Shown in pieces: positions 27,515-35,003 of a stretch of DNA of 64,000 nt. A program made the position numbers and the translations under genes. The number at the start of each line of letters is the position of its first letter. The first letter of the stretch is position 1. Under the pieces are notes generated by a model, which saw only the letters and a list, made by a program, of their open reading frames with translations, ran no database searches and was not told the origin of the DNA. The stretch is from positions 124,001 to 188,000 of the forward strand of contig NC_014253.1 of assembly GCF_000196655.1 (NCBI RefSeq). Direction: 5' to 3'. The stretch comes from Methanohalobium evestigatum Z-7303 (GTDB lineage: Archaea; Halobacteriota; Methanosarcinia; Methanosarcinales; Methanosarcinaceae).

Positions 27515-29419
27515 ATGATTTGTAATTTAGATTTAAAAGATGTAGGCGGTTTAAGAGGAGAAAACAATTTTTCATTTGAAAGTGGAAAAGCAAATAAAAT
27601 TTTAGGTTCAAATGCAGTTGGAAAAACATCGTTAATAAAGGGTATGGTTTCTGTTTTATCAATACCTCCAAGTGGTACATTTCTAAAATATGGTGATGAT
27701 GCCGAGCGGTTGGGTATAAAAGGCGATGAATTAAGTGTCCATGAGGGGTTTGTTAATATTTACTCGGATTCTGCACAAGTTAAACTTTCATATGATAGCA
27801 TCGAGGATACTTATACAGTTGAACCAGATGGTACTGTAATAGAGTCTCCAGATGGAAATGAGAAATTTTTGCTTACTGGAGTAGTTATGGATAACTCTCG
27901 TGTAGTTCAACAATTAAAGTATGGTGAAAATAGTCATTTTGGTTGGTTTATAAACCAATTATCGTTTGCTGACAATTATGAAGAATTATATAACCTTGCA
28001 CAGTCTTATATTAACGACATAACTTCTAAAAAAACATCTTTGAATAAAAGAAAATCAAAGGCAAAAGAATTAGCGTCTGAATTAGAAAAAGTAAAAAAGC
28101 AGAAAGAAGAAATTGATCAAGATCGGGAAGAGATTAGCAAGAAAGTAAATGATAATGATATAAGAGAAATTGTAGAAGAAAGAAAAAGTATATTCGAAAA
28201 AATACAAAATTTCCATAGAGATTTGAATGATATCTATAACAGAATAAATAACAAAAAAACTAAAATCCAGAAAAAGGAAGAAATTGTTAATGAATTAAAT
28301 GAAAATCTTTCTAACTTGAACAAAGAAATTGAAGGTTTAGATGTATCCAATTATAAGAAAAAATTTGATCAAAAAGTGAATGAAAACACTTCAAAAATAG
28401 AATCATTAAAAGAAGATAAAGCAGAAGTTAATGCCAGTATAAATCTATTTCAGTCTGCAAAATTAAAATTGAAAAACGAAAACAAAAGTGAAACAACATG
28501 TATTTTGTGTGAACAAGGAAATTTGAATATAAACGTAATAGATAAAACATTGGAATCACTTAACGATAAAAAACGTAATATTGAATCAGAAATTCAATCA
28601 TTAAATGAAGAAATTGCAATAATGAAAAACAAACTTAATAACTTAGAATCTGAAAAAAATAAAAAAGAACAAGAAATATTTCGATTGGAACATGAACTTG
28701 AGGATACTAAAAGTGATTTAAAAACTTTAAGAAACGAAGTAAAAAATGATGATGATTTAAAAAATGAAAAGGAACAAACTTTAAAAGAATTAGAAAATGA
28801 ATACGAAAGATTAAAAGAATTAGCTAAAGGAGATATAGTTAAAAAGATAGATGAACTTGAAGCAAAAAGTTCAGAATTACAAGAAGAAATAGGCAGTATA
28901 AATGAGAAAATAAGATCAACAACTGGTGAAGAAGTTATTTATGGTGAAAATGTCGATACTGATACTGCACTCGCTATTTATAATGATTGGTTATATTATT
29001 TGGAAGAGCTAAAAGAATTTGCTAATGAAATGTACAGTTCTCATAGAAACGAAGCACGTAAAAAATTTAATGAAAAAATCTCTGTTTTGATAGAAGATTT
29101 AGGGTTTGAAGGAATAAAATCTATTTGGCTAAATAATGAAGACAGATTAATGGTTGAAAGAGAAAATGAACAACCTCAACCCGTTGGATCTTTAGCTCTT
29201 TCTGAAAAATGTATGGTTGCTATTTTGTTACAACTAAGTATGAAAGAAGCCTATTTGCCTGACATACCATTTTTCGTTGTTGATGATATATTACAAGACT
29301 TTGACGATAATAAAAAGAAAAAAGTTATAAATTATCTCGGTAATGTTGCACAGGAGAAAAATATGTTCATAGTAATGTCTCTATTGGACGAAACTCAACC
29401 AGAAGTTGTAATAAACTAA
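27515..29419 (+). CDS. SMC-related ATPase with zinc-hook-like CxxC (archaea-specific SMC-related family)
   Basis: 634 residues from ATG 27515, preceded by AGGTGA; an in-frame GTG at 27506 is less likely. It has an N-terminal ATPase lobe with P-loop GSNAVGKT (about 31-38), a long coiled coil (about 165-500) folded at TCILCEQG (Cys329 and Cys332, Rad50-like hook), and a C-terminal lobe with the signature region LALSEKCMVAILL and Walker B FFVVDDILQDFD (about 585). The opening DLKDVGGL and the C-terminal layout resemble the archaea-specific SMC-related proteins of haloarchaea. DndD is an alternative comparison because of the PAPS-reductase-like gene downstream. Confidence 0.8.
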   Translation: MICNLDLKDVGGLRGENNFSFESGKANKILGSNAVGKTSLIKGMVSVLSIPPSGTFLKYGDDAERLGIKGDELSVHEGFVNIYSDSAQVKLSYDSIEDTYTVEPDGTVIESPDGNEKFLLTGVVMDNSRVVQQLKYGENSHFGWFINQLSFADNYEELYNLAQSYINDITSKKTSLNKRKSKAKELASELEKVKKQKEEIDQDREEISKKVNDNDIREIVEERKSIFEKIQNFHRDLNDIYNRINNKKTKIQKKEEIVNELNENLSNLNKEIEGLDVSNYKKKFDQKVNENTSKIESLKEDKAEVNASINLFQSAKLKLKNENKSETTCILCEQGNLNINVIDKTLESLNDKKRNIESEIQSLNEEIAIMKNKLNNLESEKNKKEQEIFRLEHELEDTKSDLKTLRNEVKNDDDLKNEKEQTLKELENEYERLKELAKGDIVKKIDELEAKSSELQEEIGSINEKIRSTTGEEVIYGENVDTDTALAIYNDWLYYLEELKEFANEMYSSHRNEARKKFNEKISVLIEDLGFEGIKSIWLNNEDRLMVERENEQPQPVGSLALSEKCMVAILLQLSMKEAYLPDIPFFVVDDILQDFDDNKKKKVINYLGNVAQEKNMFIVMSLLDETQPEVVIN

Positions 29420-29465
29420 AGTGAAGTTTAAAAAATGGGGACTATACACTATGGGGGATTAATAA

Positions 29466-30269
29466 ATGCCAAAATGTCAACTTTGTAACGGAACTATTAG
29501 CAACGGAAAATACCATGATATATGTGATTTAACAATATTCCAATTAGATGAAATTAAAAGTTTATACAGAAATGGTGGTGCACCTGATTGGCTAAGTGAA
29601 GCACTTGGTGAATTATCATGGATATATGAAAATAATACTAGAACATCTCCATATTTCAATGTTGCCTCTGAAATAGCAGAAATGTTTATAATAGGAGGTT
29701 ATGACAAATTAAACAGAGTAGAAATAAAAGAATTAGACCTTACTGTTTCAGCGGAAAGAGAGATATTAGAATTATTAAAAAAAGGTGAAATATTAGATTA
29801 TGATGATGTTAATATTTATTCCGGTGAAATGATTAATAAGTCAAAAAATATAGTTAATAAAGGAGAAAAATTATCCGATCAAGATTCAGAAGTTAGTAGG
29901 AAAGAAATGTATGGTTTTTTAGCTGTCTGTCTAACATCTTCCTTAATAGAATCAAGTACCTATGGTTTACCTAAAAAAGCTTTAGCAATTTTTTATTTAT
30001 TATCTGGACAAATGATATACTCTAATCAAGGTGATTTAAAAGTAAGTAATGAAGCTTTTAAATATGCATTTAAAGTATTAACTCCGACTCAAAGAAACCG
30101 TATAACTCGTATTTTGGCAGGTTTTCATCCAAGTGGTTCTTCAAGAATAATAGACAATATTGATATAAATGGTAATGTTTACTTAAAACCTAAGATGATT
30201 AACTATATTGATCGGATGCGAGAACTTTATAGATCAAGATCAAGGGATTCAAGAGATCGAGAATATTAA
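29466..30269 (+). CDS. Zinc-finger protein of unknown function between the SMC-related and PAPS-reductase-like genes
   Basis: 267 residues. The N-terminus CQLCNG...HDIC (C4, C7, H17, C20) is a probable zinc site, similar in placement to that of the first gene in the cluster. The rest is soluble and mostly helical (SWIYENN, KEMYGFLAVCLTSSLIESSTYGLPKKALAIFYLLSG). The C-terminus is rich in Arg-Ser-Asp. It starts 46 bases after the SMC-type gene and probably shares its transcript. No family recognised. Confidence 0.65.
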   Translation: MPKCQLCNGTISNGKYHDICDLTIFQLDEIKSLYRNGGAPDWLSEALGELSWIYENNTRTSPYFNVASEIAEMFIIGGYDKLNRVEIKELDLTVSAEREILELLKKGEILDYDDVNIYSGEMINKSKNIVNKGEKLSDQDSEVSRKEMYGFLAVCLTSSLIESSTYGLPKKALAIFYLLSGQMIYSNQGDLKVSNEAFKYAFKVLTPTQRNRITRILAGFHPSGSSRIIDNIDINGNVYLKPKMINYIDRMRELYRSRSRDSRDREY

Positions 30270-30290
30270 TTTTATAATTTTTTAACAAGG

Positions 30291-30325
30291 AAAATATATA
30301 AACCTTGAGACCCATACTTTGGGTC
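30291..30325 (+). promoter_or_regulatory. Promoter and palindrome immediately before the PAPS-reductase-like gene
   Basis: A TATA box AAATATATAAA (about 30292-30302) sits about 25-35 bases before the ATG at 30327, so transcription should begin at or next to the start codon (leaderless mRNA). A palindrome GACCCA (30309-30314)-TACTT-TGGGTC (30320-30325) fills the space between TATA box and ATG. It is well placed to be a repressor site over the transcription start. Confidence 0.5.
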
Positions 30326-30326
30326 C

Positions 30327-31460
30327 ATGGATTTATTATCTAAGGAAGTAGAAGCAATATCATTTTTATATCAACAATCTGAAAATAGAAAACTAGCGGT
30401 AAGCTTTTCTGGTGGAAAAGATAGTCTAGTAGTACTAGATTTATGTACAAGAGTAGGAATTGAAAAAGTTGTTTTTTCAGATACTACTATAGAATTCAAA
30501 GAAAACCTCAATTTTATAAAGACAGTGGAGAAAGTTTATGGTATAAAGATTGATGTTGTTAGTTCTAATAACGATTTTTTTGACGTTGTCGATAGAGTTG
30601 GTTTCCCATCAAGAAGGTTAAGATGGTGTTGTGACGTTTTTAAATTTGGTCCACTTGCTAAATATGCAATAGATAAAAACCTTGATGGATATGTTACTGG
30701 TTTAAGGAGAGCAGAAGCTAAAACCAGAGCAGATTACTTTGATGTAGATAATAATCAAATGGTTCCAATTTCACAAATTAACCCCATTTTAAATTGGGAG
30801 GAAGATGATGTTTGGGAATACATAAATGAGCATAATTTACCTATTAATCCATTGTACGAATATTTTGACAGAATAGGATGTTGGTGTTGTCCATTCCAAA
30901 GCATGACTGAATGGGATACTCTAGAAAAATATTTTCCTGAATTAATGGAAAAATTGGAGGCTAAATTAGATCAATTTGCTGACCAAATAGGGATTAAAGA
31001 CAAAGAACAATTTATAAAAGAAAAAAAATGGACAGGTTGGGCGACTGCCCAAAGTAAATCTCCTGCTGGTACAAGGAAACTTTGCGATTCTGGTGAAAAA
31101 AATACAATTGACTTAGGGTTTTTTGGAAACTCGGAAAAAGAAGTCAAAAAAATCTCTAAACTGCTTCCTATATTAACAGATGATTACTTTACAATAGGCA
31201 AATCATTAAGAATAACTGTAGATAAAAACAAAAAACAAAGAGTGAATACTCTTATTGAAAAATGTATGAACTGTGTAGGTTGTGGTGCATGTACTGCTTT
31301 ATGTCCACTCGGTGCATTATATGTTGAAAATGGTCTAATAACTGTAGATGAAAACCTATGTACAAAATGTGAAAAATGCCTTAGTACTAAAGTTTTAAGA
31401 GGTGCATGTATTGTAAGGAATTATGCGCCTAATAGAAAGACGATTACATCGTATCATTAA
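30327..31460 (+). CDS. PAPS reductase/ATP-PPi-loop protein fused to a two-[4Fe-4S] ferredoxin (DndC/CysH-like)
   Basis: 377 residues. The N-terminal PP-loop SGGKDS (28-33) activates a substrate with ATP; RRLRWCCDVFK (96-106) and GCWCCPF (184-190) supply the extra cysteines typical of archaeal CysH-type and DndC proteins. A bacterial-type ferredoxin domain follows (about 312-365) with CMNCVGCGACTALCP and CTKCEKC. In relatives this chemistry reduces sulfate or inserts sulfur into nucleic acid (DndC, TtcA-like). Here, with an SMC-type ATPase and a AAA+ protein, sulfur or nucleotide chemistry in defence is a fair inference, but no DndE, DndB or cysteine desulfurase is present. Confidence 0.8.
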   Translation: MDLLSKEVEAISFLYQQSENRKLAVSFSGGKDSLVVLDLCTRVGIEKVVFSDTTIEFKENLNFIKTVEKVYGIKIDVVSSNNDFFDVVDRVGFPSRRLRWCCDVFKFGPLAKYAIDKNLDGYVTGLRRAEAKTRADYFDVDNNQMVPISQINPILNWEEDDVWEYINEHNLPINPLYEYFDRIGCWCCPFQSMTEWDTLEKYFPELMEKLEAKLDQFADQIGIKDKEQFIKEKKWTGWATAQSKSPAGTRKLCDSGEKNTIDLGFFGNSEKEVKKISKLLPILTDDYFTIGKSLRITVDKNKKQRVNTLIEKCMNCVGCGACTALCPLGALYVENGLITVDENLCTKCEKCLSTKVLRGACIVRNYAPNRKTITSYH

Positions 31461-31867
31461 TTAATTATTTACGAACAATCAACAAACCCATTATCATCTA
31501 GGATAGAATTTTTTCATAACAAAAGCATTCCCCTATGTTAAATAGTTAGAATATAAAATCAACAGTTCTCTTTTTTGTTACACTATAAAAATCATATTCA
31601 AATCCAAGGAATACATAATGATTCTTTTTCTAAATGAGAACATATGATTTCATTCGCTTTTCAATTTCTTCTTTTGTTTCCTTATAAAGATTGCTTCAAA
31701 TTTCCAATTAATTGGTTTATTTCCAGAATATTATTGGGGAGTACTATTTAAAAATTAATATAAAAAATCTAGAGCGAGACTTTAACATATTTTAACCTAT
31801 GAAAATAATTGTTTAAAACAAAAGTACTTAATAGTTTGCTAACGTTTTTTTGATTGGGAGTGGTAAT
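31461..31867. other. Gene-free AT-rich stretch after the PAPS-reductase-like gene
   Basis: No complete gene. A minus-strand stretch near 31630-31690 reads KETKEEIEKRMKSYVLI but has no start and is stopped on both sides, so it is at most a remnant. No hairpin or repeat stands out. The end holds the start region of the next gene. Confidence 0.4.
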
Positions 31868-32710
31868 TTGACAGCTGGTATAGGCGAAATAGTACATGAA
31901 TCATTAAAGTTAGGTAGCAATGAATATTATAATTATTTAAAAAAAGCATCTAATAAAACTAATATAAATTATTGGCCAGAACCATCTGTTAACCGTTGGA
32001 CTTTGAAAATGGATATAGAAATGGCAAAGGCTATGTCAGAAGGGTACATAGACGATGGTGTAAATGTATTTCCTTGTATTATGAGCTCCCATTCAAATTC
32101 AATAGCTTTACAAAATGAATTTGAAAAATATCCTAAATTAATTACTTACAGTAATATAAATAATACTAATGAAAGGACTTATATTCCAGTTAATAATCCA
32201 AATGAATCTCGTCCATTAAGTAAAATAGGATTTAATATAAAAAAAGATATTATTTCTAAAATTAAATCAGGAATAATTCCATTTAAATATAAATATTTGG
32301 CCTCTCTTGTGTCTATATATCATATTAGAAACGATATTAAAGTCTGGGATGACATATGTAACAGTGGTTTATTTGATATTTGGAGTCCTACAGCACCATT
32401 TAGCAATATATATGGAAAAAAGGATCCAATTATACTATTAATTCGAGTATATGAATTAGAAAATGAATATCCACATAAACATATAGATTTCAAAGCATCA
32501 CCATATTTTGGAAAATTAATGGGGGATACAGTATTTGAAAACATTAAACCAGTAATAGATAATGATAATTTTTTAAATAAAACTAAAAAATTAGATACGA
32601 TCTTATTAAAAAATGATGCTTTACGATATAAAGAGATCTTTTTAAATGAAGAGGCAACGGAAGATTATGAAGAAGGATATTATGTTAAAAACTTACATGT
32701 AACAATATAA
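31868..32710 (+). CDS. Island protein resembling no recognised family
   Basis: 280 residues if started at TTG 31868, which has GGGAGTGG 5-12 bases upstream; TTG 31850 is the other in-frame option and there is no ATG nearby. It is soluble, with no membrane segment and no clear enzymatic motif. Notable stretches are YWPEPSVNRWTLKMDIEMAKAMSEGY (start) and SYMPCI-like VFPCIMSSHSNS. It sits alone between the PAPS-reductase-like gene and a decayed fragment. Codon choice is strongly AT-rich. Possibly a further member of the 25-31 kb cluster, but a 400-base gap separates them. Confidence 0.55.
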   Translation: MTAGIGEIVHESLKLGSNEYYNYLKKASNKTNINYWPEPSVNRWTLKMDIEMAKAMSEGYIDDGVNVFPCIMSSHSNSIALQNEFEKYPKLITYSNINNTNERTYIPVNNPNESRPLSKIGFNIKKDIISKIKSGIIPFKYKYLASLVSIYHIRNDIKVWDDICNSGLFDIWSPTAPFSNIYGKKDPIILLIRVYELENEYPHKHIDFKASPYFGKLMGDTVFENIKPVIDNDNFLNKTKKLDTILLKNDALRYKEIFLNEEATEDYEEGYYVKNLHVTI

Positions 32711-33055
32711 TATTTAAGAGAATTAGTTATAATTCGAAGTTAGTTAACGATTAAACTTTATAGTAATATCATTGATTGCATTCAATATCGTCCAATGGTA
32801 TAAATTTGAATTTTTCATTTAATATCTTATTTTGGAGTTTGATTAATTTGTCACAATCAGTATCATCCAGAATTAATCTTTAATGTTAATGATGAATATT
32901 AAATTAGCTGTATGATTCCGCTGTTAAACTATTTTTAATAATTCTAACTAATTTCGGCTTTGAACATAAAGCCGGACTGACTATAAATTCAGAAGGTTTA
33001 TGGTCAAAACCATTGATTTCAAAAAATTTAAAATATATGAAATTCTACACAAATT
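32711..33055. other. Gene-free stretch with a hairpin and a coding remnant
   Basis: Contains a minus-strand remnant (separate entry, 32769-32879) and a hairpin CGGCTTT-GAACAT-AAAGCCG at about 32955-32974 that may terminate transcripts. Otherwise AT-rich, leading into the inverted repeat at 33056. Confidence 0.4.
32769..32879 (-). pseudogene. Short C-terminal gene remnant
   Basis: A 36-codon open stretch without a start codon (preceded by an in-frame TAA) reads LILDDTDCDKLIKLQNKILN then a charged tail ending in ECNQ. The composition is protein-like, which suggests the broken end of a former gene. The family is not recognised. Confidence 0.3.
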
Positions 33056-33105
33056 ATGTAGGTAAAGTTTATATATAGACAATTAAATGTTAAGTTTACC
33101 TACAT
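33056..33105 (+). promoter_or_regulatory. TATA promoter framed by a perfect 11-bp inverted repeat
   Basis: ATGTAGGTAAA (33056-33066) and TTTACCTACAT (33095-33105) are perfect inverted copies. Between them lies the TATA box GTTTATATATAG (33067-33078), and 20 bases after the right arm is the ATG of a small LEA-like gene (33125). The right arm covers the expected transcription start, so a dimeric repressor bound at both arms, or a 5' mRNA hairpin, could control this gene. Confidence 0.6.
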
Positions 33106-33124
33106 AAAAAGGAGGATTTAAATA

Positions 33125-33256
33125 ATGAGTAAAAAAAATAATATGGATAAAAAAGCAGCATCTAGGATACAAAGCAACTTAGATAAAAAAGGTAAAGATC
33201 AAGAGGGTAAGAGAAGAACGCAATCTTCAGCTGATAGAAATGCAAAACAAAAGTGA
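33125..33256 (+). CDS. Small hydrophilic stress protein, seed-maturation (SMP/LEA)-like
   Basis: 43 residues, preceded by a strong ribosome-binding site (AAAGGAGG, 7 bases before the ATG). The product is very hydrophilic and Lys/Asn/Gln-rich, with the pattern KKAASRIQSN...KGK...QSSADRNA. This resembles the seed-maturation (SMP) repeat found in late-embryogenesis-abundant proteins and in many short archaeal and bacterial proteins (AAxRIQSAEAK...GS.AAxAQSAADRN). Such proteins are linked to desiccation or osmotic stress. The flanking inverted repeat suggests tight regulation. Confidence 0.65.
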   Translation: MSKKNNMDKKAASRIQSNLDKKGKDQEGKRRTQSSADRNAKQK

Positions 33257-33366
33257 AAATTAAAAATCATCTTTTTTTTATTTTATCAGGCTGGATGAAA
33301 GTAAATGAGAATAATATTTAGATTGCTATTAATTATATTTTAAGCTAATAAAGCTGGAGTTTGCTT

Positions 33367-34944
33367 ATGCATAACGATTACAGGTTAACAGCAAAAGAAT
33401 TACAGGTACTAAAACATTTTGTTCTTAACGAAAGCAATAATATTGATGATGTACATTTTGAATACAGAAGCTTTTATAGTTACCCAGGACGTATTGAAAA
33501 TGACATTAATTCTTGGTCAAACATTAAAGTATCCAGAGTTCATGCTAAAGAAATATGTGAAAAATTTATCGTTATGAACCTACTTGCTTTTGAAGATGTA
33601 TCTGAATCGAAAAGATACTATTTCCTAAAACCCGGGATTGAAACATTAAGAAATGTCATTCATCTATTCTACCGAAATTTGGATGATAAAGAATATTTTA
33701 CCCTTTTTAGACAAAGTTATATACAGAGCAAAATAAATGATAAACTTGTTATCTATGAGTTGAATAAAAGGGGCATAACATTTAGAAAAAAACTTGATAT
33801 CATCGATTGGCCAGAAGACGAAGCCAAAGAGCTACTGCAAAAAAATCCTGAATTAAGCTCAATTTCTTTTGAGAAATATATGCAAAAAAAACTTGGAGCA
33901 AAAGATAAATTTGGAAAACAACTGAAAGGCCCCCATGATATTAAGTTTGACATCAAATTTCCTGTTTTAGATATATCCAATAAAAACATGATACACAATA
34001 TTAATGACATAGAACATTTCAACAAAGATTTATTCAGTATTTATCCTGATTTAAAACAATATCCAAGTGCAATTTATAATCATTATCAGGCCAAACAAGA
34101 AAATTATCTTATACTGCCAATATTATTATTTATAAAAGTATCACACAATGCGTTAAAATATTTTTTATGTGATGAATGGCCATCAGATAAAACTGAATTT
34201 TTTTGGTACGCTGATGATTCACTAGATCATAAGTTTTTATTCTTTATGAATGATTTAATGGTTTTATCTTTTAAAGATATGGCATTTAACAAAGGATCAG
34301 CTGGGATGTTATTAATTAATAATGCATGTTTTAATGGAATTCTTACATTAATAAATGGAGAAGAGGAAAATAAATTATGTTTCTTTGAACTCCATAACGA
34401 CTTTCGGAAATATTATTTTGACAGCATACTTTACCAACCAGGAGGCCTTCGACCAATGGATATTGGTATAACTATTAATAATAAATTATACATCTATAAA
34501 ATTAATTCTATCATTGACAACTTTAAATTAAAAAGCAGTAATGTTTCTCATGCGAAAGACGAACTTTCTGATATGATATTGAATTACTTGAAAAATGACA
34601 ATAACCCTATTATCAAAACAATAAAAAGTTATTTGCCCAACCAATTAAACAATGCTATAAATTACTGTGATACCTCAAATATTTCAAGAACAGCAAAGAC
34701 AATGATTAAACGGGCAATTGAAAATGAATTGAGATGGGTTTTAATCAAAGAAGATTGGAACCATCTCTCTTATAATGATTTATCAGAGACCTCTATTAAA
34801 AAATTAAGTGATTATAGGTCAGTTTTAGAGGCAAACAAAGAACATATGGATTCTGGAATAGATACTGTTCCTTATAAATTAGATGCTGGTGGATCTATTT
34901 TTCATGATGTCTTTGGAGAGGATCACCCCTTTTTTGAAAATTAA
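33367..34944 (+). CDS. Large island protein of unknown function
   Basis: 525 residues from ATG 33367 (GGAG about 8 bases upstream; a TTG two codons earlier is less likely). No recognised domain. The N-terminal 120 residues look like a winged-helix region (LTAKELQVLKHFVLNE, HAKEICEKFIVMNLLAFEDV). The middle is mixed alpha/beta with many aromatic residues (FFWYADDSLDHKFLFFMNDL), and the C-terminal 120 residues are helical. It faces the convergent PLD-like gene with a 60-base gap, and its AT-rich composition matches the island. Confidence 0.6.
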   Translation: MHNDYRLTAKELQVLKHFVLNESNNIDDVHFEYRSFYSYPGRIENDINSWSNIKVSRVHAKEICEKFIVMNLLAFEDVSESKRYYFLKPGIETLRNVIHLFYRNLDDKEYFTLFRQSYIQSKINDKLVIYELNKRGITFRKKLDIIDWPEDEAKELLQKNPELSSISFEKYMQKKLGAKDKFGKQLKGPHDIKFDIKFPVLDISNKNMIHNINDIEHFNKDLFSIYPDLKQYPSAIYNHYQAKQENYLILPILLFIKVSHNALKYFLCDEWPSDKTEFFWYADDSLDHKFLFFMNDLMVLSFKDMAFNKGSAGMLLINNACFNGILTLINGEEENKLCFFELHNDFRKYYFDSILYQPGGLRPMDIGITINNKLYIYKINSIIDNFKLKSSNVSHAKDELSDMILNYLKNDNNPIIKTIKSYLPNQLNNAINYCDTSNISRTAKTMIKRAIENELRWVLIKEDWNHLSYNDLSETSIKKLSDYRSVLEANKEHMDSGIDTVPYKLDAGGSIFHDVFGEDHPFFEN

Positions 34945-35003
34945 TTTTTAATTAATAATGAAGTAGAGATAATAATTATATTCAAAGATTTGGTTTTAGT
35001 TAA

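Noticed and set aside
24977-31460. Calling the cluster a Dnd or Ssp phosphorothioation system
   Set aside because: DndB, DndE, SspB and a cysteine desulfurase are missing, and the SMC-like protein looks closer to the archaea-specific SMC-related family.
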